Assembly: GCF_000382225.1 (NCBI RefSeq)
Contig: NZ_KB907833.1
Span: forward strand, 1-34,557
Origin: Hymenobacter aerophilus DSM 13606
Lineage (GTDB): Bacteria > Bacteroidota > Bacteroidia > Cytophagales > Hymenobacteraceae
Length of the DNA stretch: 34,557 bases
Direction: 5' to 3'
Positions within the stretch are counted from its first letter, which is position 1, and every line of letters starts with the position of its first letter. Under the pieces are notes generated by a model. That model was not told the DNA's origin and made no database searches. It worked only from the letters and a program-made list of their open reading frames with translations. The position numbers were made by a program, and so were the translations under genes. Below, one piece after another: positions 1-7,752 of the stretch.

Positions 1-296
1 TGCTGTATACCGATGCCGGTTACACGGACTATGTGGCGGAGGACGTGTTCGCAGAAGCGAGCGGCAACCAACAGAAAAGCGCGCGGCGCAAAAACAGCAA
101 ACGGCCCCACCATCCAGCGCAAAACTTTCTGATTCAGTACTTTCGTAAGGGCATTGAAACGACCTTTAGTCGCCTGACCGCACGCTTTCCCAAGCAGATT
201 CATGCCGTAACAGCGGCTGGGTTTGCCTTGAAAATCGCCCTCTTCATCTTTGCCCACGCCCTACACCAAGTTGGGTTATAGTCCGCAACTTGGGTT
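1..296 (+). mobile_element. Right end of an IS982-type insertion sequence (cut by window edge)
   Basis: The window opens inside a transposase gene that stops at 281. Just past the stop, around 273-295, is a candidate terminal inverted repeat. Read outward-in on the minus strand it begins ACCCAAGTTGCGGAC, the ACC-type start expected for this family from general knowledge. The transposase stop codon lies inside this repeat. The other end is outside the window, so the inverted repeat and any target duplication cannot be confirmed. The element ends about 23 bp from the purH stop codon, and no purH terminator is visible between them. Confidence 0.6.
3..281 (+). CDS. IS982-type transposase, C-terminal part
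   Basis: The reading frame is open from base 3, so the gene is 5'-truncated by the window and the 93 visible residues are its C-terminus. They contain the pattern RKGIETTFSRLTARFPKQIH followed by a GFALKIALFIFAHAL-like helix. This resembles the end of the DDE catalytic domain of IS982-family transposases, where the Glu of IET would be the last catalytic acid. The gene would cut and paste its own IS. The family call rests on remembered motifs; another IS4/IS5-like family is possible. The visible part is intact, with no frameshift. Confidence 0.7.
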   Translation: MYTDAGYTDYVAEDVFAEASGNQQKSARRKNSKRPHHPAQNFLIQYFRKGIETTFSRLTARFPKQIHAVTAAGFALKIALFIFAHALHQVGL

Positions 297-318
297 TGCT
301 ATTGGCTGCGGCGCAAAA

Positions 319-1887
319 CTAGTGCTTGAAGTGGCGTACGCCCGTGAGCACCATGGCCATGCCCAGGTTGTTGCAGGCGGCAATGCTGTCCTGGTCCTTG
401 ATGGAACCGCCGGGCTGCACCACGGCCCGAATGCCCGCGGCGCCCGCAATTTCCACGCAGTCGGGGAACGGGAAAAACGCGTCGGAGGCCATGACAGCGC
501 CGTTCAGGTCGAAGCCAAACGAGCCGGCCTTTTCGATGGCCTGGCGCAGGGCATCCACCCGCGAAGTCTGGCCGACGCCCGAGGCCAGCAGCTGGCCGGC
601 GCGGGCCAGCACAATGGTATTGCTCTTGGTGTGCTTGCAGATTTTGAGGGCGAATTCCAGCGCCGCCACCTCGTCGGCCGTCGGCGCCGATTCGGTCACG
701 GTTTTGAACTCGGCCGCGCCCTCCATGGCCTGGTCGAAATCCTGCTCGATGGTGCCGTTGAGCAGCGTTTTGATTTGCTTGGCCGGGAACTGCACGGGCT
801 TCTGGCGCAGCAGAATGCGGTTTTTCTTGCTCTGCAGCAGCGGCAACGAGTCAGCCGCAAAGTCGGGCGCAATCAGCACCTCGAAGAACAGCTTGTTCAG
901 CTCCTCAGCCGTGGCCGCGTCCACCGGCTTGTTCACGATGATGACGCCGCCGAAAGCCGATACCGGGTCGCAGCTCAGCGCGTTCAGGTAGGCCTGATGC
1001 AGCGTATCGGCCTGGGCCACGCCGCAGGCGTTGGTATGCTTGAGGATGGCGCAGGCGGCGGGGCCGGCCGCGTCGAACTCGCGCATCAGCAGCACGGCGG
1101 CGTCCACGTCCACGAGGTTGTTGTAGCTGAGCTGCTTGCCGTGGAGCTGGTCGAACAGCGCGCTCAGGTCGCCGTGGAACGTGCCGGCCTGGTGGGGGTT
1201 TTCGCCGTAGCGCAGCGGCGTTTGCATTGAGCTGCTTTCCGCTAAGCTGTTAGCTGTTAGCTGTTGGCTGTTGGCTTTTCCTTCGGAAGCCAGATTCTGG
1301 CTTTCCACGAAATAACGGCCGATTTCAGTGTCGTAGTGGGCGGTGGTGGCGAAGGCCGCGGCGGCGTATTGCTGGCGGTCCGTCAGGTCGGTGGCGCAGT
1401 TTTTCCGGGCCAGCAACTCGGTTACGGCCGCGTACTGGTCGCGGCTGCTGACCACGAGCACGTCGCGGTAGTTTTTGGCCGCCGCCCGCAGCAGCGAGAT
1501 GCCGCCGATGTCAATCTTCTCAATCACATCGGCCTCCGCGGCGCCCGAAGCCACGGTTTCCTCGAAGGGGTACAAATCCACGACCACCAAATCAATGGGC
1601 GGAATGCTGTGCTGCGCGGCTTCGGCCAGGTCGGAGGCCTCGTGGCGACGGTGCAGAATGCCGCCGAACACGGTGGGGTGCAGGGTTTTCACGCGCCCGC
1701 CGAACACAACCGGAAAGCCCGTCAGCGTTTCCACGGCCGTTACTTCCGCGCCCCGCTCCTCGATGAACTGCTGGGTGCCGCCGGTCGAGTACATAGTCAC
1801 GCCGTGCTGGCTGAGCAGGTCCACGAGCGGGCCGAGGCGGTCTTTGTAATACACGGAAATCAGGGCGGAGCGAATGGGCTGCGACAT
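319..1887 (-). CDS. purH: Bifunctional AICAR formyltransferase / IMP cyclohydrolase
   Basis: This 522-residue protein performs the last two steps of de novo purine synthesis: formylation of AICAR using 10-formyl-THF, then ring closure to IMP. The N-terminal MGS-like cyclohydrolase domain (about 1-200) starts IRSALISVYYKDRL and contains the GGRVKTLHP motif. The C-terminal transformylase domain starts near LRYGENPHQ and contains the conserved KHTNACG. The ATG at 1887 gives the normal family start, and the length is normal. At about residues 204-215, in the linker between the domains, a 7-bp tandem repeat adds a Ser/Asn/Gln/Leu-rich in-frame stretch. No terminator is seen downstream, where an IS end begins within 25 bp. 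Confidence 0.97.
   Translation of the reverse strand: MSQPIRSALISVYYKDRLGPLVDLLSQHGVTMYSTGGTQQFIEERGAEVTAVETLTGFPVVFGGRVKTLHPTVFGGILHRRHEASDLAEAAQHSIPPIDLVVVDLYPFEETVASGAAEADVIEKIDIGGISLLRAAAKNYRDVLVVSSRDQYAAVTELLARKNCATDLTDRQQYAAAAFATTAHYDTEIGRYFVESQNLASEGKANSQQLTANSLAESSSMQTPLRYGENPHQAGTFHGDLSALFDQLHGKQLSYNNLVDVDAAVLLMREFDAAGPAACAILKHTNACGVAQADTLHQAYLNALSCDPVSAFGGVIIVNKPVDAATAEELNKLFFEVLIAPDFAADSLPLLQSKKNRILLRQKPVQFPAKQIKTLLNGTIEQDFDQAMEGAAEFKTVTESAPTADEVAALEFALKICKHTKSNTIVLARAGQLLASGVGQTSRVDALRQAIEKAGSFGFDLNGAVMASDAFFPFPDCVEIAGAAGIRAVVQPGGSIKDQDSIAACNNLGMAMVLTGVRHFKH
1243..1276. repeat. 7-bp tandem repeat inside purH
   Basis: On the purH coding strand the unit is GCYAACA, repeated almost five times with C/T alternation. 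It encodes part of the interdomain linker. Similar short tracts built on GCTAGCTTTTAGC and AGAAGYTAGGAG occur between genes at 3337-3368 and 20134-20295. Confidence 0.75.
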
Positions 1888-2179
1888 GGCGGAAAGGGGG
1901 TTGAAAAGGTTGGTGAAATGCTCCGCGAAGGTAGGCAGACCACCGCGAGGCTGGTGTTACTGAATTGTTAAGCCCGCCATTTTTTGTCCCTGATCGACAA
2001 GAAAACCCATTGCCTTGCCTGTTATCAGGGTCTGGCGGGCGCTGCTGCCCTGCTTTCAGCGGGCCCGCCGCCCGGCCTGCGCCGGGGCCCGGATTTCGTT
2101 CTGCGGCTCAACTGTAACAGCCGAATGCAGGACTCGTTCGTACAGCCAACACGCCATCACCCGGATGTTTTTCGCCTCT

Positions 2180-3328
2180 ATGCCCAAACTGCTTACCGCT
2201 CCCGCACCCCCTACCCCGGCGCTGGCGGCCACGGCGGCCGCCCACCTGGCCCCCCACCTGCTGGCCCACGCCCCGAAATCCGATAAAGAAGGCGCTTTTC
2301 CGACCGAAGAATTCAACTGGCTGCGCGAAGCCGGCCTGCTGGCGGCCCCGCTGCCGGTGGCCCTGGGCGGCAGCGGCCTCAACGAGTCGGCCCACACCTA
2401 CGAGCTGCTCAGCACGCTGCGCCACATCGGGCGGGGCAACCTGGCGGTGGGCCGCGTGTACGAGGGCCACGCCAATGCCCTGCAGCTCATCGGCCGCTTC
2501 GGGCGGCCCGGGCAGGTGCGGCGCTGGGCCGCCGATGCCGCCGCGGGCCACCTGTTCGGCGTCTGGAACACCGAGGCCCACGATGGCGTGAAGCTGCTGC
2601 CGCTGCCCAATGGCGGCTACCGGCTGCTGGGCAGCAAAACCTTCGGCTCGGGCGCCGGCCACCTCACCCGCCCGCTGCTCACGGCCGCGCTGCCCAACGG
2701 CGGCTGGCAAATGCTGGTGCTGCCCGCCGACACGCTGGTGCCCGACTACGACGCCCGGTTCTGGCGGCCGCTGGGCATGCGCGCCTCGGCCAGCTTCCGG
2801 GTTGATTTTACGGGGCTGGAAGTGGCGCCCGAGCAGCTGCTGGGCCAGCCCGGCGACTATTACCAGCAGCCCTGGTTCAGCGGCGGGGCCATCCGGTTTG
2901 CCGCCGTGCAGCTGGGCGGCGCCGAGGCCATTTTCGACGAAACCCGCCGCTTTCTGCGCGCCCTCGGCCGCACCGACGACCCGTATCAGCGCCAGCGCCT
3001 GGGCCAGCTGAGCATCCTGGTAGCCAGCGGCCAGCACTGGCTGCGCGCCGCCGCCGACCTGGCCGCCCGCCCCGGCCCCGATGCCGAAACCGTGGTGGCC
3101 CACGCCAACCTTGTGCGCTCGGCCATCGAGGATATCTGCCTGCGCCTGATGCCGCTGGCCGAGCGTTGCGTGGGCGCCCGCGGCCTGCTGCGGCCCGAAC
3201 CCTTCGAGCGCCTGCACCGCGACCTGACCCACTACCTGCGCCAGCCCGCCCCCGACGCCGCCCTGGCCGACGCCGGCCGCTACGCGCTGGAGCACCCGCG
3301 CCCCGCCCACCGCCTCTGGCCCGAATAA
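2180..3328 (+). CDS. Acyl-CoA dehydrogenase-like flavoprotein, atypical
   Basis: This is a 382-residue protein with the acyl-CoA dehydrogenase fold. It has an N-terminal helical domain (LREAGLLAAPLPVALGGSG), a middle beta domain (FGVWNTE and GYRLLGSKTFGSGAG), and a C-terminal helical bundle ending GARGLLRPEPFERLHRDL. Where classical enzymes carry the YEGT segment with the catalytic Glu, this one reads RQPAPDAAL. It may therefore not be a simple CoA-ester dehydrogenase; an FMN/FAD monooxygenase or a carrier-bound substrate is possible. The frame is open upstream to 2015, but ATG at 2180 (or 2165) fits the family length. It is followed by a PIG-L deacetylase 96 bp away. The roughly 290 bp upstream, shared with divergent purH, hold no clear promoter match. 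Confidence 0.8.
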   Translation: MPKLLTAPAPPTPALAATAAAHLAPHLLAHAPKSDKEGAFPTEEFNWLREAGLLAAPLPVALGGSGLNESAHTYELLSTLRHIGRGNLAVGRVYEGHANALQLIGRFGRPGQVRRWAADAAAGHLFGVWNTEAHDGVKLLPLPNGGYRLLGSKTFGSGAGHLTRPLLTAALPNGGWQMLVLPADTLVPDYDARFWRPLGMRASASFRVDFTGLEVAPEQLLGQPGDYYQQPWFSGGAIRFAAVQLGGAEAIFDETRRFLRALGRTDDPYQRQRLGQLSILVASGQHWLRAAADLAARPGPDAETVVAHANLVRSAIEDICLRLMPLAERCVGARGLLRPEPFERLHRDLTHYLRQPAPDAALADAGRYALEHPRPAHRLWPE

Positions 3329-3336
3329 GGTTTGCT

Positions 3337-3368
3337 GGCTGCTAGCTTTTAGCTGCCAGCTGTCAGCC
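3337..3368. repeat. Imperfect hairpin of AGCT-rich repeat
   Basis: The arms GGCTGCTAGCT and AGCTGTCAGCC can pair with two mismatches around a short AGCTGCC-containing loop. It lies between the dehydrogenase-like gene and the PIG-L gene. It could act as a weak terminator, but no T-tract follows. Confidence 0.45.
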
Positions 3369-3424
3369 TTCGTGCTGACTTAACTGATTGTTGATGGAGA
3401 GTAAACTTTGCAGATACCTTTAAC

Positions 3425-4162
3425 ATGGTTCTTGATTTCAGCACCCTACCCCGTCGCGACGCCACCTACGCCGCCACCCTGGGGCCGACGGTGGTAGTTG
3501 CCCCGCACCCCGACGATGAAAGCCTGGGCTGCGGTGGCCTGCTGGTTTTGCTGGCCCGCGCCAATGTGCCAGTGTGGTGCGTGCTGATGAGCGACGGCAC
3601 CATGTCGCACCCGAACTCGGCTAAGTTTCCGGCGCCGGCCCGCCAGGCTCTGCGCGAAACCGAGCTGCGCCTGGCTTTGGTCGAGCTGGGGTTGCGCGCC
3701 GACTGCCTGCTGCCCCTGGGTTTGCCCGACGGCCAGGTGCCCGGTCCTGAGCAGCCGGCCGGAGCTGCGGCCGTGAGCCGGCTCGTGGAGTTCTTGCAGG
3801 AAAAGCAGCCGGCCACCGTGCTTTGCCCCTGGCGGCGCGACCCGCACCCCGACCACCGCGCCACCAGCCAGCTGGTGCGGGCCGCGCTTGCGCAGCTGCC
3901 CCAGCCGCCGCGCCTGCTCGAATACGTGGTCTGGGCCTGGGAGCGGGCCGCCCCCGCCGACCTGCCCCGGCCCGACGAGGTAAGCGGCTGGCAGCTTGAT
4001 ATTTCGCCGGTGCTGGCCGAAAAGCAGCGCGCCATTGCCGCCCACGCCTGCCAGCTGCCCGGCTCCGTCATCGACGACGACCCGGATGGCTTCACGCTGG
4101 CCCCCGCCATGTTAGCCCACTTCGCCAGCCCCACCGAAGTGTATCTGGAAGCCACTGCCTGA
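3425..4162 (+). CDS. PIG-L/LmbE-family deacetylase
   Basis: A 245-residue zinc-dependent N-deacetylase of the PIG-L/LmbE family. Members remove acetyl groups from N-acetylglucosamine-type substrates (as in GlcNAc-PI, mycothiol and bacillithiol synthesis). The metal and catalytic motif HPDDE is at residues 28-32. The second motif DPHPDH, with the third metal ligand, is at about 139-144. The length is typical and there is no signal peptide, so it is probably cytoplasmic. ATG at 3425 gives the expected short lead before the first beta strand. The methyltransferase gene starts 37 bp downstream, which suggests co-transcription. The substrate cannot be read from sequence; context suggests an aminosugar conjugate. 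Confidence 0.9.
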   Translation: MVLDFSTLPRRDATYAATLGPTVVVAPHPDDESLGCGGLLVLLARANVPVWCVLMSDGTMSHPNSAKFPAPARQALRETELRLALVELGLRADCLLPLGLPDGQVPGPEQPAGAAAVSRLVEFLQEKQPATVLCPWRRDPHPDHRATSQLVRAALAQLPQPPRLLEYVVWAWERAAPADLPRPDEVSGWQLDISPVLAEKQRAIAAHACQLPGSVIDDDPDGFTLAPAMLAHFASPTEVYLEATA

Positions 4163-4199
4163 CGCTTGGTCGCACCCCCAAAGCTGATTTCTACTCATT

Positions 4200-4802
4200 A
4201 TGGAACCTAACCCCAACCAGCCCAATACGCTGCCGCCCGACTACTTCGACAAAGTATACGAGGCCAACCAGGACCCCTGGAACTTCGAAACCAGCCCCTA
4301 TGAGCGGGAAAAGTACGCCGCCACGCTGGCGGCTTTGCCCCGCGCACACTACGCGCGCGCCTTCGAAATCGGCTGCTCGCTGGGTATCCTCACGGCCCAG
4401 CTGGCCCCGCGCTGCGGCTACCTGCTGGCCGTTGATGTGGCCGAGGCCGCGCTGGAACAGGCCCGCCAGCGCTGCGCCGATTTGTCCCAGGTGGAGCTGC
4501 GGCAGCTGCGCGTACCCGATGAATTTCCCGAAGGCCGGTTCGACCTGATTCTGGTGTCGGAGGTGGGCTACTACTGGAGCCCCGCCGACCTAGCCCGCGC
4601 CGCCGACCAGCTACTAGCCGCCCTGCCAACCGGCGGCCAGCTCGTGCTGGTGCACTGGACGCCCCCCGTGCACGACTACCCCCTCACGGGCGACGCCGTA
4701 CACGAGTTCTTCCTCGAAAAAGCAACGCCCAAAGGCCCCCTAAAGCACCTGCACGGCCAGCGCTACGAAAAATACCGCCTCGACGTGCTGGAAAAGCGGT
4801 GA
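4200..4802 (+). CDS. NodS-like SAM-dependent methyltransferase
   Basis: A 200-residue class I methyltransferase. The SAM-binding motif EIGCSLG is at residues 56-62, preceded by the DPWNFETSPYE segment (25-35) and followed by AVDVAEAALEQA. A further motif VSEVGYYW and a C-terminal VHWTPPVHDYPLTGD complete a pattern resembling NodS, the N-methyltransferase that acts on deacetylated chitooligosaccharide in rhizobia. Position after a deacetylase fits N-methylation of a freed amine, but that is inference. ATG at 4200 is the only sensible start. The gene ends just before palindromic element A, which separates it from the convergent glycosyltransferase. Confidence 0.85.
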   Translation: MEPNPNQPNTLPPDYFDKVYEANQDPWNFETSPYEREKYAATLAALPRAHYARAFEIGCSLGILTAQLAPRCGYLLAVDVAEAALEQARQRCADLSQVELRQLRVPDEFPEGRFDLILVSEVGYYWSPADLARAADQLLAALPTGGQLVLVHWTPPVHDYPLTGDAVHEFFLEKATPKGPLKHLHGQRYEKYRLDVLEKR

Positions 4803-4821
4803 GAAGTGAGAAGTGAGGTTA

Positions 4822-4938
4822 CGAAAACGCCTGTCATCCTGAGCGCAGCGAAGGACCTTATCCAGTTAAAACGACCGTAAACGATTCGTTCAGGCTAGAT
4901 AAGGTCCTTCGCTACGCTTAGGATGACAGGCGTTTTCG
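4822..4938. repeat. Palindromic element A (41-bp arms)
   Basis: The left arm 4822-4862 and right arm 4898-4938 are inverted repeats with two mismatches and a 35-bp loop. The core contains GTCATCCTGAGCGCAGCGAA. It sits between convergent gene ends, where it could serve as a two-way terminator; the outer arm ends CGTTTTCG. A short direct repeat GAGAAGTGAGAAGTGAG precedes it at 4801. Confidence 0.9.
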
Positions 4939-4947
4939 CACTCCTGT

Positions 4948-6126
4948 TTAACTACCCACCATGGCAACCGGCGCCCGGGCCAGTTCGGCCCGAAGGAGTT
5001 GGATGGCCTGCGCCAGCGGCACCTGGGGCACCGGATTAGGCAGCAGCAACGGCCGCGCCCACTCCCAGCAGGCGCCGAAGGTGGCATAGCCGGGCAGCGC
5101 CGCCAGCACCTCGGCCGGTAGGGTCTCAACGTCAATCACTTCCTCATCAGGCAGGCGAAGGTCCTGCGCCAGCTGCCAATGCCGGCGCAACTGGCGGCGC
5201 AGGTGCAGCTCGTGTACCAGAGCGGCGGGGTCGGGCACAAGGAGCTGCTGCTGGCCCAGCCGGGCCCATTCGCGCAGCTGCCACGACAGGCCCACCGCCA
5301 CTCGCCCCTGCTGCCGGCCCGAGGTGAACACGCGCACGGCCGGGCTGTGGCGCACCCGCAAATCGTGGCGCAACAGGGCCTGGTACAGGGCTTCATCTTC
5401 CAGAAATGGTACCACCGGCAGCCCGCCCACCTGCCGGTAGGCCGCCACTGTTACGGCCAGGCTGGCCCCAAAATGCTGGTGGTGCCGGGGCCAGGGGTCG
5501 TGGGGCTGGGGGTCGAGGTGGGTTTCGAGTTGGGTGCGCAGCAGCTGGTAGGCGGCGTCCTGCAGCTGGCAGCGGCGCACGGGGCAGGCGCGGTTGCTTT
5601 CCTCCATCAGAATGCGGCCGGCCACGGCATCGGCCCCGCGGGCCAGCTCGCGCAACGTGGCCGCCAGCCAGTCGGGGGCCACGCGGGTGTCGGCGTCGGT
5701 GCTGATGATGGCGGCGTTGGGCCGGCCGGCCAGCTCCAGGCGGCGGGCGGCCTCGTCCATGAGCAGGCGGCGGGCCCGGCCCACGTGGGCTTCGGTGGGC
5801 GGCAACGTTAGCTCGGCTACGTGCAGGGCTAGGGCGGGGTGGGCGGCGGCAAAGTCGCGCACGGCGGCGGCGGTGCGGTCGGTGCAGTTGTTGGCCAGCA
5901 CCAGCACCTCGAAGCAGCCGGGTGGCAGCGGCCGGTTGTGCTCGTCGGTTTGCGCGGCCAGCGCGGCCAGCGTGGCCGGCAGCGAGGCGGCTTCGTCTTT
6001 GGCTGGAACGATGACGACTGCCCGCAGCGCCGGAGCCGGCGGCGGCAGGTGGCGCCAGGGCGAGGCGGGCAGCGCCGCGTTGTTGGGATGGGCCGAGTAG
6101 AACCGGCGCGGGGTGGCGTAATCCAT
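4948..6126 (-). CDS. Family 2 glycosyltransferase
   Basis: A 392-residue GT2-type inverting glycosyltransferase. VVIVPAKDE (37-45) opens the nucleotide-sugar domain, NNCTD is at 79-83, the DAD metal motif is at 144-146, and FLEDE (241-245) is the likely ED acceptor/catalytic region. The segment after it (SPAVRVFTSGRQQGR) and about 100 C-terminal residues have no clear transmembrane helix, so the enzyme is probably soluble or peripheral. The frame extends to 6243, but the MDYATP start at 6126 (or 6135) removes a non-conserved leader. It converges on the methyltransferase gene across element A. Sharing a pathway with the dehydrogenase, deacetylase and methyltransferase is inferred from context. 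Confidence 0.85.
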   Translation of the reverse strand: MDYATPRRFYSAHPNNAALPASPWRHLPPPAPALRAVVIVPAKDEAASLPATLAALAAQTDEHNRPLPPGCFEVLVLANNCTDRTAAAVRDFAAAHPALALHVAELTLPPTEAHVGRARRLLMDEAARRLELAGRPNAAIISTDADTRVAPDWLAATLRELARGADAVAGRILMEESNRACPVRRCQLQDAAYQLLRTQLETHLDPQPHDPWPRHHQHFGASLAVTVAAYRQVGGLPVVPFLEDEALYQALLRHDLRVRHSPAVRVFTSGRQQGRVAVGLSWQLREWARLGQQQLLVPDPAALVHELHLRRQLRRHWQLAQDLRLPDEEVIDVETLPAEVLAALPGYATFGACWEWARPLLLPNPVPQVPLAQAIQLLRAELARAPVAMVGS

Positions 6127-6256
6127 GCGCTGCATTCTACGGCTTCCGCGGCCGCTCGTTTGCCTTTCAGGCCGGAAAATCATTACTGATGAGCTTAAAT
6201 CGAAGAAAACAGCGGCGACAAGTCGCTCGTCACCATCCTTCAACCGGACAAAGAAA

Positions 6257-6292
6257 TGCTCCGAAGTCGCGGCTGAGCGCGACTTCGGAGCA
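6257..6292 (-). terminator. Rho-independent terminator after the Omp85-like gene
   Basis: A perfect 14-bp stem, TGCTCCGAAGTCGC with its complement, closes an 8-base loop. On the minus strand it is followed by TTTCTTTG. It lies 46 bp past the stop of the outer-membrane gene at 6339. Confidence 0.8.
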
Positions 6293-6338
6293 GGAAATAT
6301 GGCTGCAGTTTAGGCCGTTAGGCCGAATCCGGCCGGCG

Positions 6339-7628
6339 CTAGAAGGCCTCGCCCACGGCGAAGATGATGCCCGAGTTACCGCCCGAACCCACGCCGTAAT
6401 CGAGGCGGATATTGAGCCGGTCGCGGCGGTTGAAGCGGAAGCGGGCGCCCACGCCCCCGGCGTAACGCAGGCCGTCGAACGTGTAGTCGTCAAGCGCGGG
6501 TGCCACCTGGCCCACGGCCCCGAACACCACGCCATCGATGCGCCAGAACAGTTTCTGGCGGATTTCGGCCTGGGCCGTGGTAAACTGCCGGTCGCGGTAG
6601 CGGGCCTCGTAGATGCCGCGCATCAGGTAGGCGTTGTTGTAGAGCGAGCCGCCGAGCGTGGCGCCCATGCCGCCCCACTCGCGGAACGGCACGCTGCCGG
6701 TGTGGTACTGGCCCAGAAACTGCAGCGCCAGAATGGTGTTGTTGGTGCCGAACAGCGGGTTGAAGTGGCGCGCATCGACCATGTAGCGCACGAAGTTGTA
6801 GTCGCTGCCCAGGGCCTTGCCGGCAAACAGCATGTGGGCATCCACGAAGTTGCCGCGGTAGGTGGCCAGCAGGTTGTCGCGGCCGTCGTAGAGCACGGCC
6901 GGGCCCACGCCCGAGGTGAGGTAGCCGCCGCGCTGCTCGGCCGGAATGGTGTAGTAGGAGCCGGATGTAGCTTCGTCGTCGCCGTCTTCTTTGAGCTTGA
7001 CGGTGCCCAGGTCGGTGAGGCGGTAGCGCAGGCCCACGAACAGGTTGGGCTGCACTTTCACCAGGGCCTTCTCATCGAACACGAACAGCGGGTACTGGAT
7101 GTTGGAGTACACCTTTTCCTTGGTGTCGTTGCCGCGTCCGTAGTACTTGAACGCCAGGTCGTAGTAGCTCAACTCACCCGAAAAGAAGAACTTCTCGTCC
7201 TTGGTGAAGATGGTGTGGGTGAGCTGCAGGGTGGTTTGCTTTTTCTGCGAAATCCAGGCAATCAAACGGGCGTTCGACTTGCGCACCGTGGTATCGGAGC
7301 CGAAGCGCCACACCGGCAAAATGGCCAGGCCGCCCGCAAAGCCGGTTTCCTGCTGATAAAAGGCAATCGGCACCGGGATAAAGCTCGGCTTATCGGGGTC
7401 GGAAGGCGTGAGCTTTATTTTGGCAGTACTTGCCGGCGCCAGGGCCCGGTTGAGGCCCACCGGGGCACCCGTAGGTTCGGTAGCGGGTTCGGTGTCAGCC
7501 GCAGTTTCGGGGGCGGGAGTTGCCAGGGCCAGCAGAGGGGCAGTCGAATCGGCGGGGGAAACTGACTGCGCCAGGGCAGCCGGAGTGGCCAACGCGCTTA
7601 GCGCCAGCAACGGATAAAGTAAGCGCAT
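6339..7628 (-). CDS. BamA/TamA-like outer-membrane beta-barrel protein
   Basis: A 429-residue protein with a signal peptide (MRLLYPLLALSALATPAALA), a short Pro/Ala/Thr-rich linker, then a barrel resembling the C-terminal Omp85/D15 surface-antigen domain. The strand containing LMRGIYEARYRDR matches the position of the conserved RGF-like motif, and the end GARFRFNRRDRLNIRLDYG is typical of these barrels in Bacteroidota. No POTRA domains are visible, so it is the barrel-only type. The role is unknown; it could be a pore or an assembly helper. The frame runs up to 7688, but ATG at 7628 starts exactly at the signal peptide. A strong terminator follows. Confidence 0.8.
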   Translation of the reverse strand: MRLLYPLLALSALATPAALAQSVSPADSTAPLLALATPAPETAADTEPATEPTGAPVGLNRALAPASTAKIKLTPSDPDKPSFIPVPIAFYQQETGFAGGLAILPVWRFGSDTTVRKSNARLIAWISQKKQTTLQLTHTIFTKDEKFFFSGELSYYDLAFKYYGRGNDTKEKVYSNIQYPLFVFDEKALVKVQPNLFVGLRYRLTDLGTVKLKEDGDDEATSGSYYTIPAEQRGGYLTSGVGPAVLYDGRDNLLATYRGNFVDAHMLFAGKALGSDYNFVRYMVDARHFNPLFGTNNTILALQFLGQYHTGSVPFREWGGMGATLGGSLYNNAYLMRGIYEARYRDRQFTTAQAEIRQKLFWRIDGVVFGAVGQVAPALDDYTFDGLRYAGGVGARFRFNRRDRLNIRLDYGVGSGGNSGIIFAVGEAF

Positions 7629-7752
7629 ACAAGGATGGCCGGGGTCAGAAAAGTGGATGGAGCGGGAGTGCCCGGGCGGTAGCGGCAAAATGCGGCGCGC
7701 AAGTCCCCCTGGCCTGTGCTAACGCAACTGTGGCAGCCGCGGTTGTCCGGGC

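Noticed and set aside
250..1230. 326-codon frame antisense to purH
   Set aside because: The opposite strand is clearly purH, with catalytic motifs throughout.
1888..2014. purH promoter with TACCTTCG
   Set aside because: One mismatch in the -7 box and no TTG at 17-23 bp upstream; not strong enough to list.
3401..3424. Promoter for the PIG-L gene (TAAACTTTG or TACCTTTA)
   Set aside because: Neither has a TTG at a workable distance and the second nearly touches the start codon.
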